From Terriglobales bacterium (GTDB lineage: Bacteria > Acidobacteriota > Terriglobia > Terriglobales > Acidobacteriaceae): DNA of 35,117 nucleotides. Both the position numbers and the translations under genes were made by a program. Shown here piece by piece: positions 8,364 to 15,572 of this stretch; within the stretch, counting starts at the first letter, position 1; every line of letters starts with the position of its first letter. The DNA lies in NCBI GenBank assembly GCA_025451215.1, contig JANWKU010000077.1, forward strand, positions 1-35,117. The letters run 5' to 3'. The notes under the pieces are model-generated. The model did not search any database and was not told the DNA's origin. It saw nothing but the letters and a program-made list of their open reading frames with translations.

Positions 8364-9836
8364 TTGCGTGGTTCTCAATCCAGAAACTCTCTTGTTGCGG
8401 CGGCGCGGCGCCCCGCCCAGCTAGCAGACGACGCCAGTGCGCCTGAACTGAACCGGCTCGCTACTTTGTCAGGAACGAAGTCATCATTATTCAAGACCGG
8501 TTCACCGGGAAAAGAACGCGCCTTTCTGGTCGGCGTCGAGTACCGTAAGCGCGCTCCCAAAAAATCGCTGACTTCCGGCGCGCAGGCTTCTCATGCGGCC
8601 GCAACTTTGGGCGTTTCATCCAAAGCGCCGCCCGTGCCGAAGTTCAGCCCCGAAGAATCACTCGAAGAACTCCGCACGCTCGCGCTAAGCGCGGAAGCTG
8701 AGATCGTTGGAGAATTCCTCCAGTACCGCGACAAACCCGACGCCGCCACGCTTATCGGCAAAGGAAAATTAGAAGAGATCGCCGGGGCCGCGGCTTCTGT
8801 CTCCGCCGACCTCGTGTTGTTCGATCATGACCTCACCGCCTCGCAGCAGCGCAACATCGAAAAGATTGTGGATGTGCGCGTCATTGACCGCACGCAACTG
8901 ATCCTCGACATCTTCGCCCGCCACGCCCGCACCCGTGAAGGTCAACTACAAGTTGAACTCGCGCAGCTCGAGTACATGCTGCCCCGCCTCGCTGGACGCG
9001 GCATCGAAATGTCACAACTCGGCGGCGGAATCGGCACCCGCGGCCCCGGTGAAACTCAACTCGAAACCGACCGCCGCAAAATCCATCGCCGCATCCGCCA
9101 CGTGAAAGACCAAATCGAAAATGTTCGCCGCACCCGCGCACAGCAGCGCCAACGCCGCGAATCCGTTCCCGTGGCCACCATTGCCCTCGTCGGATACACC
9201 AACGCCGGAAAATCCACTCTGTTCAACTCGCTCACCAACGCCGGAGTGCTCGCCTCTTCGCGCATGTTCGCCACGCTCGATCCCACCATCCGCGGTATAA
9301 CCCTTCCATCCAAGCGTCAGGCGCTGCTCTCCGACACCGTCGGCTTCATCCGAAATTTGCCCCACACGCTGGTGACGGCATTCCGTGCCACTCTGGAAGA
9401 AGTCCAACGTGCAGCTTTGGTTCTGCATGTGTCAGACGGCAGCAGCCTGCTCTCAGCCGAGCAGGACGCTCAAGTGGAAAGCGTCCTCAAAGAGTTGGAC
9501 GCCGACTCCAAGCCCCGCCTTCGCATCATGAACAAAATTGACTTGCTCCCGCCGGCGCAAAGAGAGAGTCTGCGCGACGATGCACACACCGTCCACGTCT
9601 CCGCCGCGAAGGATATCGGCATTTCCACTCTGCTCGACCGAATTGACCAAGCCCTCACCGAAGACGCCGTCTCGCGCGTCCGCCTGCGCATTCCGCAAAA
9701 AGAAGGAAAAACTCTGGCCCTGATCGAAGCCCGCGCTCGAATTCATTCCCGCAAATACAAGGACTCGACGGTGGAACTCGAAGTCGACGCCCCAGAGTCC
9801 CTATTGCGCCGCCTGCGAAAATTCGTAGTCAAATAG
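8364..9836 (+). CDS. hflX: GTPase HflX, ribosome-associated
   Basis: HflX is a translational GTPase that binds the 50S subunit and splits stalled or heat-damaged ribosomes. The order is an N-terminal HflX domain (from about ERAFLVGVE to [16 protein letters not shown]), a glycine-rich linker ([24 protein letters not shown]) with a helical arm, and then the G domain. G1 is GYTNAGKST at about residue 276, G3 is [10 protein letters not shown] at about 323, and G4 is NKID at about 389. There is no ATG before the middle of the gene, so the start is non-ATG. TTG 8364, 12 bases after the hfq stop, gives the longest form with about 50 poorly conserved N-terminal residues; TTG 8466 is an alternative. 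No good ribosome site fits either, so coupling to hfq translation is likely. Confidence 0.95.
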   Translation: MRGSQSRNSLVAAARRPAQLADDASAPELNRLATLSGTKSSLFKTGSPGKERAFLVGVEYRKRAPKKSLTSGAQASHAAATLGVSSKAPPVPKFSPEESLEELRTLALSAEAEIVGEFLQYRDKPDAATLIGKGKLEEIAGAAASVSADLVLFDHDLTASQQRNIEKIVDVRVIDRTQLILDIFARHARTREGQLQVELAQLEYMLPRLAGRGIEMSQLGGGIGTRGPGETQLETDRRKIHRRIRHVKDQIENVRRTRAQQRQRRESVPVATIALVGYTNAGKSTLFNSLTNAGVLASSRMFATLDPTIRGITLPSKRQALLSDTVGFIRNLPHTLVTAFRATLEEVQRAALVLHVSDGSSLLSAEQDAQVESVLKELDADSKPRLRIMNKIDLLPPAQRESLRDDAHTVHVSAAKDIGISTLLDRIDQALTEDAVSRVRLRIPQKEGKTLALIEARARIHSRKYKDSTVELEVDAPESLLRRLRKFVVK

Positions 9837-9893
9837 CAAATCAAATAACCAACGTCAAAAACCAATTTCAAACCGCGCCTCACCCCAAAATTT

Positions 9894-9927
9894 GCCATTC
9901 TGAGCGTAGCGAAGGACCCATGCATCC
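9894..9927 (+). repeat. dispersed TGAGCG..CGAAG repeat, copy 2
   Basis: The core TTCTGAGCGTAGCGAAGGAC with flanks matches, in reverse orientation, the element at 32703-32728. It lies in the 306-base gap between hflX and the GH3 gene. The rest of that gap (9837-10142) is AT-richer non-coding sequence that presumably carries the GH3 promoter, but I cannot place convincing -35/-10 boxes. Confidence 0.5.
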
Positions 9928-10142
9928 CGGCGCTCGCCCCTTGCAAACACCGAACCAAAGAAAGGCCGCAAAAAACCAACACACCGTCCCTCCCCTGCGT
10001 TACAATTCAATCGCCGCCGATTAGAAGATCGATTTTTCACTGTACGGCGCACATAGTCTGGCCCTGTAGCCAGACCCGTCTCAAACGTTTTGGCCACGCA
10101 CATCCATCCCGAAAATTTCATATTCATAAAGAAAAGGCTCAC

Positions 10143-12815
10143 ATGAAATCTCTACTCGTGTCGTTGCTGCTCGCCTGTATGACTGTTTTTTCATTCGCTG
10201 CCGATAAGGCCGCGCCTCCGGTCGTTACCGGCGATGCACGCGTGGACAAGCTCCTCGGCGAGATGACGCTTCAGGAAAAGCTCGCGCTGATTCACGGCAC
10301 GCAGGAAGATCCAAAGGTTTACCAGGGACAGGCCGGATATTTGAATGGCGTGCCCCGGCTGGGAATTCCCGGCCTGCGCTTCGCCGATGGACCTCCAGGC
10401 GTGCTTACACGAGTTCCCTCCGAAGCCGAGTCCGCGACCATGGCCGTAGCCGCCACGTTCAGCGCAAAGGATGCCCAAGACAACGGTGTTGTGATTGGCC
10501 GTGAAGACCGTGCGAATGGGATTGACGTCTCCCTGCAACCGTTCGTCAACATTGACCGCGATCTCGAGTTCAGCCGTGGCTACAACACATTCGGTGAAGA
10601 CCCTTTCCTGACCAGCATGATCGGCGCGGCGGAAATCCAGGGGATCCAATCACAGCACGTCATGGCGCAGGTCAAGCACTATGTCGCTTACGACTCGAAC
10701 AGCGGCAACATTTTCGTGGATGATCAGACGCTGCATGAAGTCTATGTTGCGCCCTTCGACGCAGCGGTAAAGGCAGGCGTGTCTTCCATCATGTGTTCCT
10801 ACAACCGCGTGAACGGCACATTCGCCTGCGGCAACAAAGACACACTCACCACCATTCTCCGTGACCAGATCGGCTTCAGGGGCTTCGTCACCTCCGACTG
10901 GGGCGCGGTCCACGCGGTGAACTTCATCAATGCTGGCCTTGATATGGAGATGCCGGGCGAGGTGAAACTCGGCAACTTTGCGCTTCCCTCATTTTTTGAT
11001 CTCAAGCCGGTTCCGCCTCCTCCGCCACCGAACGCGCTGCGCGACATGATGGCGATGTTTGGAGGACACATTCCCGAAGAGCCTGCTCCCGCCCGCTTTC
11101 GTGCCGGCGACTTTGGCAAGAAGCTCAACCCCGAAAAGATGCAAAAGGCTCTCAACGACGGCACCGTGAGCGAAGCAACCATTACTCGCGCCGCCGGCCA
11201 CGTTCTCTACGAGATCATTCACTTCGGCTACATGGACGGCCAACAGCAACACAACGTCACTCCGCAACCCATCCAGGAAAATGCGAAGATCATCGAGAAG
11301 ACTGGCGAAGACTCCGCCGTTCTCTTGAAGAACGAAGACCATGCATTGCCGCTGAAATCCGATGAACTGAACTCCGTAGTTCTCATTGGCCCAACCGCGG
11401 CGCAAGTGGATGCGATCGGCATCAACGGCGAACGCTCGGTGGGATTGCCTTCGCGGCAGGTGGGCCCGCTCGCCGCAATGGAAAAGATTTCAGGAAACTC
11501 GAACATTCAGTTCGCTTTCGCCGACAACATGAACGGCACAACCATCCCCGCTACCGCGCTCGGCCACGACGGCCAACCAGGACTCCTGCGCAGCGGCGGA
11601 GCCGCGCAACAGACCGATGCGCAACTTAACTTCACGAAAAAGAATGGAAACACGTTGCCGCCCAACTCGACGTTGACCTGGACTGGCACCCTCACGCCAC
11701 CCCACGCCGGAAATTACTGGATCTACCTGCAGGCCATGGGAACCAACGCTACCATTGCGATTGACGGAAAGCCGTTGGCCAGGACAGGCGCATTCCAGGG
11801 CGGCGTTCATGGAGACATTCTGCAAGCCAACCAGGACAATGTAGTGCCCACCCCCGACGGCCTCGACAACCTTCGCCGCGCCGTCGAGCTGACCGCAGGC
11901 CCGCACAAGATTGAAATAAAGACCACGCCAGATAGTTCGGCTTCGCCCGTACAAGTCCGCTTGAACTGGTACACGCCTGAACAACGCCAGGCCGACCACG
12001 ACGCAGCCATCGCCGCGGCAAAAAATGCCAAAACAGCCGTCGTATTCCTGTGGACGCGCCTTCAGCCAGTCTTCGGTCTACCCGGCGATCAAAACAAACT
12101 TGTCGAGGAAGTAGCCGCCGTGAACCCAAACACGATCGTAGTGCTCAACACCAGCCAACCCGTTGCTCTGCCCTGGGTGAATAAAGTAAAAGCCGTGCTT
12201 GAAATGTGGTGGCCCGGCGACGAAGGCGGCTGGTCCACAGCCAACCTCCTGCTCGGTAAGGTAAGTCCCGCGGGCCGTCTGCCCGTGACCTGGGCCAAAA
12301 ATCTCACGGACTATGCCGCAACCGATCCTCAACATCCGGAGCGCAGCGAAAAAGGCGTGGGCGGTAAAACCACATACAGCGAAGGCGTAAACGTAGGCTA
12401 TCGCTGGTTCGACAAACAGAACATTGAGCCTCTGTTCCCCTTCGGCCACGGACTCAGCTACACCACTTTCGCCTACTCTGACTTGAAGGTGGAAAAATCC
12501 TCCGACGGCGGACTAGACGTAACCGTGCAAATCAAAAACACGGGCAACATGGATTCCGATGAAGTTCCGCAGGTCTACCTGGGCGAGCCAGCCAACATTC
12601 CCAACGGTGTACAGGTTCCCGTGAGAGCGTTGGTTGCCTTTGATCGCGTGAACGTGAAAGCAGGCGAGACAAAATCAGTCACGCTTCACGTACCCGAGCG
12701 CCAACTACAGTACTGGTCCACCACCAGCCAAAAGTGGATGACCCCAACCGGCAAGCGGACAGTAAGCGTAGGCGGCTCCTCCCGAAATTTGCCATTGCAT
12801 GAGGAGATTGACTAG
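10143..12815 (+). CDS. secreted glycoside hydrolase family 3 beta-glucosidase with PA14 domain
   Basis: This 890-residue exported enzyme is predicted to release glucose or another sugar from the non-reducing end of beta-glycosides. The signal peptide is MKSLLVSLLLACMTVFSFAA. The GH3 N-terminal barrel runs from about residue 35, with RLGIPGLRFADGPPGV, the KHYVAYDSN segment, and the nucleophile Asp at about 252 in VTSDWGAVH. The GH3 C-terminal sandwich (SAVLLKNEDHALPLK onward) is interrupted by a PA14-like carbohydrate-binding insert (about residues 475-620, with LTPPHAGNYWIYLQA and ATIAIDGKPL). A fibronectin III-like domain closes the protein (SDEVPQVYLGEP to ERQLQYW). PA14 inserted at this place is a known GH3 arrangement. 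A weak AAGG precedes the ATG. No transporter or regulator neighbours it, so the substrate is not narrowed further. Confidence 0.93.
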   Translation: MKSLLVSLLLACMTVFSFAADKAAPPVVTGDARVDKLLGEMTLQEKLALIHGTQEDPKVYQGQAGYLNGVPRLGIPGLRFADGPPGVLTRVPSEAESATMAVAATFSAKDAQDNGVVIGREDRANGIDVSLQPFVNIDRDLEFSRGYNTFGEDPFLTSMIGAAEIQGIQSQHVMAQVKHYVAYDSNSGNIFVDDQTLHEVYVAPFDAAVKAGVSSIMCSYNRVNGTFACGNKDTLTTILRDQIGFRGFVTSDWGAVHAVNFINAGLDMEMPGEVKLGNFALPSFFDLKPVPPPPPPNALRDMMAMFGGHIPEEPAPARFRAGDFGKKLNPEKMQKALNDGTVSEATITRAAGHVLYEIIHFGYMDGQQQHNVTPQPIQENAKIIEKTGEDSAVLLKNEDHALPLKSDELNSVVLIGPTAAQVDAIGINGERSVGLPSRQVGPLAAMEKISGNSNIQFAFADNMNGTTIPATALGHDGQPGLLRSGGAAQQTDAQLNFTKKNGNTLPPNSTLTWTGTLTPPHAGNYWIYLQAMGTNATIAIDGKPLARTGAFQGGVHGDILQANQDNVVPTPDGLDNLRRAVELTAGPHKIEIKTTPDSSASPVQVRLNWYTPEQRQADHDAAIAAAKNAKTAVVFLWTRLQPVFGLPGDQNKLVEEVAAVNPNTIVVLNTSQPVALPWVNKVKAVLEMWWPGDEGGWSTANLLLGKVSPAGRLPVTWAKNLTDYAATDPQHPERSEKGVGGKTTYSEGVNVGYRWFDKQNIEPLFPFGHGLSYTTFAYSDLKVEKSSDGGLDVTVQIKNTGNMDSDEVPQVYLGEPANIPNGVQVPVRALVAFDRVNVKAGETKSVTLHVPERQLQYWSTTSQKWMTPTGKRTVSVGGSSRNLPLHEEID

Positions 12816-12870
12816 CCAGGCTGGCTGGTCCTTTTCGTTTCTTGGCCGAAACTATCTCAACCAAGGTTGC

Positions 12871-12904
12871 CCCACCCTTTTCGCGCTTTTTGCGAAAGGG
12901 TGGG
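12871..12904 (+). repeat. covarying hairpin repeat, family 1 copy 1
   Basis: The arms CCCACCCTTT (12871-12880) and AAAGGGTGGG (12895-12904) pair perfectly. A single bulged T and then CGC/GCG follow, closing a loop GCTTTTT. Copies at 21147-21178 and 21218-21251 have the same CGC-G(T)n-GCG top with different outer arms. Here it lies between the convergent GH3 and nucleosidase-like genes, where it could act as a terminator for either. Confidence 0.7.
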
Positions 12905-12961
12905 AAGCAAACCGCCGAGAGCTTCCCCGCGAGAGTATGAACTCTACGAAATGTCGCCTTC

Positions 12962-14113
12962 TCACTTCTCCGCCGCAATCAGCGCCCAACACACAATCGC
13001 GCTGCAAACCGTGCTCCACCGCCCAAATCCTTTATAGATTTGCGCCGCAAGCTGCGCCTGCTCCTGCAAAGTCCCTTCTGCCTTTATCTGCGGATCCGAA
13101 ACATTCCGCACCGCCAGCCACGGAGGCGCGCCCTGCATCTGGCTGCTGGCCAGCCCCAGCACCGCATCTCCCATCTCTGAAACATCCGCGAGTCCCTGCA
13201 ACTTGTAGTGATCGTCAGACGTATCAAAGCCGAAAAAGTCCGTGGTCATCACGCAATGGCTCAACGCACTGCCCGGCACCACCGCAATTTTCGGCGGACG
13301 CGTGTTGTCCTTCGGAAGCTGCCCGGAATTCGCCGAAAAAAGTTCTTTCGCCTTGGCAAAATATTTCGTGTCAGGCGCTTCGCTTCCGTAGTGCGCGCTA
13401 TGAAACGGCTCATTCTTGAATTTTGAGATGCAATCGAAGCGCACAATCGGACTCACCACCACATCCCCAACTTCAAACTCCGTGCCAATGCCGCCCGCCG
13501 TGCCAGTCGTCAGGACAAGCTTCGGCTGTGTGTCCTCAATAATCTGCTTCCAAACATCCAGGTTCGGCAGCTTCGGCCCATCCTGCGACATGTGCGAGTC
13601 GGACTTGAACACCACCACCTTTTTCCCGCCGATGGTCGTCGTCCAGTACGCGCCCAACCGCTTCGCCTCAATCGCCGGGCACCCGGCCCGCATCTTTTTC
13701 GAGATCGCCGCATAATTACGCGTGTAAGACTTGTAATCGTTGTGCGAATCTTTGCCCGGCGTTAGCACGCGGCTCAGCGCATGCCCCTCATCCACCGTCC
13801 ATGTAACCACCAGAACATCCGCCGCTGGAAGCCGCCCGCCCGTACCAGTGCGGACTTTCGCATCCGTCGCCGGCGTAAGCCCTGCCGGCCACGGAATTTC
13901 TGAGAAGCGTGACAGCCCGGTCGCAGTCGTGAAGGCAAGAAACTCGCGCCCTTCGGTCGCCTCCGAATCAAAGTCAATAATTTCGCGCTGAAAGTCTTCG
14001 ACCCCCGCCGACGGCTTCGCCGCCTTCTTCACCGCAAAGGTTTCGGCAGGAGCAGGCGTCTTAATCGGATCGAACCCAAGATTCCGTTCCGTCCACGCTC
14101 GATCAACAATCAT
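12962..14113 (-). CDS. nucleoside phosphorylase/nucleosidase-like protein (PNP_UDP_1 family)
   Basis: This 383-residue protein has a phosphorylase-superfamily core in its second half. LVLTTGTAGGIGTEFEVGDVVVSP is the base/ribose-binding loop and strand pattern of the family. The later VSEMGDAVLGLASSQ takes the place of the usual purine- and ribose-binding acidic motif, and WLAVRNVSDP closes the core. Related enzymes cleave nucleosides, S-adenosylhomocysteine or futalosine; the substrate here is not identifiable. The N-terminal 90 residues are extra compared with a minimal nucleosidase, and there is no signal peptide. The chosen ATG at 14113 has GAGGTGAG four bases upstream. That ribosome site overlaps a hairpin described separately. 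Confidence 0.72.
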   Translation of the reverse strand: MIVDRAWTERNLGFDPIKTPAPAETFAVKKAAKPSAGVEDFQREIIDFDSEATEGREFLAFTTATGLSRFSEIPWPAGLTPATDAKVRTGTGGRLPAADVLVVTWTVDEGHALSRVLTPGKDSHNDYKSYTRNYAAISKKMRAGCPAIEAKRLGAYWTTTIGGKKVVVFKSDSHMSQDGPKLPNLDVWKQIIEDTQPKLVLTTGTAGGIGTEFEVGDVVVSPIVRFDCISKFKNEPFHSAHYGSEAPDTKYFAKAKELFSANSGQLPKDNTRPPKIAVVPGSALSHCVMTTDFFGFDTSDDHYKLQGLADVSEMGDAVLGLASSQMQGAPPWLAVRNVSDPQIKAEGTLQEQAQLAAQIYKGFGRWSTVCSAIVCWALIAAEK

Positions 14114-14138
14114 TTCTCACCTCATCGAATGGTGAGAA
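14114..14138 (-). promoter_or_regulatory. inverted repeat overlapping the ribosome site of the nucleosidase-like gene
   Basis: TTCTCACC (14114-14121) and GGTGAGAA (14131-14138) are perfect complements with a nine-base loop. In the minus-strand mRNA the arm nearest the ATG contains most of the Shine-Dalgarno (GAGGTGAG). A folded leader would therefore hide the ribosome site, or the repeat could be a DNA operator. The rest of the divergent gap (14139-14380) shows no clear promoter. Confidence 0.5.
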
Positions 14139-14380
14139 ATTAGAGCATAGCGTTACAACCAACTCAAAAGCTTTGCCCCCGTCTCGGATTCAGAAATGAC
14201 AAGTCCTTTGCGTCTCGAATGAACCTATGAACAGCAATGGAGGAAGGAGAATGTAAATTTCTTTGCCTGTCTCACCCGAAAAAGTTTAGACATATTAAGA
14301 ATTTCTGCGCACAGGAGCATTGCAAGGAATCTCTTTCCCCACGATCTCTTCATAGACGACCATCCCTTGAGGTGAAAATT

Positions 14381-15298
14381 ATGGCTCGTGTTCTTTTCGG
14401 GATTACAGTATTTGCCGCAGGGATCACTTTATGCTGGGCGAAGGATCAGCCCTCCCAGACAAAACCAACTCCAACTTCAAGCGCGGCTCCATACCATATC
14501 TCTTTCAAAGAAGGGGAAGCGGTTCCGGGCCTCGGGGAAGTACGTGCGCTTGCCCTTCCATTTGAATGCACGAACGATGGCACCGTCTTTATCGCGATGG
14601 TTCAGCCTCTTGGCGCAGGCAATCGGCCATCAAATCTCGCACCCTTCCAAAATCCTCTGGTTGTAACTTCAATTTCACCATCGCGGGAAGCCCACTCTTT
14701 TCCCCTCAACCAAATCCCTGATCTCTACGACATCACTGATCTTGGCCACTTCGCTTCCGACTCGGAGTTGATCTTTCTGCTTCGCGCAGCCAAGGGCGAG
14801 AATAAGGCGGAGCATCATCTCTATATCGTCAGTTTTAGCCGTAATGGAGAATATGACAAAACTACCCAAGTGGAAGATGATTTTGAAATCTACCAGCTTG
14901 GGGTTTTCCCTTCGGGCAACTATCTCGCATTCGGCTATGACAGAAGTGAGCACGCTCCAGAATTGGCGCTTTTGAAGGACGATGGCACGCTGTTGGAGTA
15001 CCTGCACGTACAGAAGGAGGATGTGCCAAAATCCATGTTGGGGACGCTGAATAACGGTGGCAAAGGGCCCGCAGCTTATATTGCCCCCGTACAGTTCATT
15101 GCGCAAGAACACTCTATTTATCTTGTGCAGTTAAAAACGGACTTTCCCATCCTGGAAGTGAGCGAATCTGGCTCCGTCCGCGCGATTCACCCTAAACTTC
15201 CGGAAGGTCTTCGCATCAGCAGTGTCATTCCCAGCGATGAGCATCTGTATGTCCGCGTAAATGGAGCAACAGATCAGATTAAAGGCGAAATTTATTAG
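14381..15298 (+). CDS. secreted protein of unknown family, amber-truncated paralog of 21448-22524
   Basis: The product begins MARVLFGITVFAAGITLCWA, a signal peptide, then a Pro/Thr/Ser linker and a domain of about 270 residues with many beta-strand-like stretches. The start is ATG 14381, with GAGGTG six bases upstream. The same GAGGTG-ATG arrangement and about 40 upstream bases recur before the second paralog. The two proteins are alike throughout: both have PGLGEVRALALPFECT-type and HSFPLNQIPDLYDITDLGHF segments. This copy stops at TAG (15296-15298), where the paralog has GAG (Glu), losing about 52 C-terminal residues. I do not recognise the family. A secreted sensor or propeller-like protein is possible but unsupported. 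Confidence 0.7.
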   Translation: MARVLFGITVFAAGITLCWAKDQPSQTKPTPTSSAAPYHISFKEGEAVPGLGEVRALALPFECTNDGTVFIAMVQPLGAGNRPSNLAPFQNPLVVTSISPSREAHSFPLNQIPDLYDITDLGHFASDSELIFLLRAAKGENKAEHHLYIVSFSRNGEYDKTTQVEDDFEIYQLGVFPSGNYLAFGYDRSEHAPELALLKDDGTLLEYLHVQKEDVPKSMLGTLNNGGKGPAAYIAPVQFIAQEHSIYLVQLKTDFPILEVSESGSVRAIHPKLPEGLRISSVIPSDEHLYVRVNGATDQIKGEIY

Positions 15299-15454
15299 CT
15301 GGACAGCCAAAGCGGCGAAATTCTGAAAGAGCTTTCCGTGAAGACGGATCAGTCTGGGGATATTGCGTGTGTCAATGGGAACAACTTTTTTTCCTTCAAG
15401 GACGCGAAAGGAAAACTCGTGCCGCTGATCGGCACTGCAGAAGTAGGTAATTGA
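15299..15454 (+). pseudogene. in-frame 3' remainder of the amber-truncated paralog
   Basis: After the TAG at 15296 the same frame stays open for 51 codons to TGA (15452-15454). It reads LDSQSGEILKELSVKTDQ, then IACVNGNNFFSFKDAKGK and LVPLIGTAEVGN. This matches the paralog's C-terminus closely and has one in-frame codon deletion relative to it. The segment therefore shows no decay other than the stop codon. Confidence 0.75.
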
Positions 15455-15506
15455 AACTCGCTCGCGTGGCGCTTAATGATTCTAAGGCAGAGCAGCGTCT
15501 AAGCGG

Positions 15507-15549
15507 GGGTACGTCACTCATTCGCCTCGTTACGGATGAGGACGTGCCC
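15507..15549 (+). terminator. hairpin between convergent genes, possible terminator
   Basis: GGGTACGTCACTCATTCG (15507-15524) pairs with CGGATGAGGACGTGCCC (15533-15549) with two G-U pairs and one bulged A, over a loop of eight bases. It lies between the truncated paralog and the VWA gene, which converge. There is no T-run, so it may instead be a degenerate member of the nearby hairpin repeats. Confidence 0.45.
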
Positions 15550-15572
15550 TGCGCCAAGAGCCAGAAGATCCA

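Noticed and set aside
8349-8364. possible hfq-hflX fusion by stop read-through
   Set aside because: The frames are the same and no other stop intervenes, but this is simple adjacency. There is no read-through context or structural signal.
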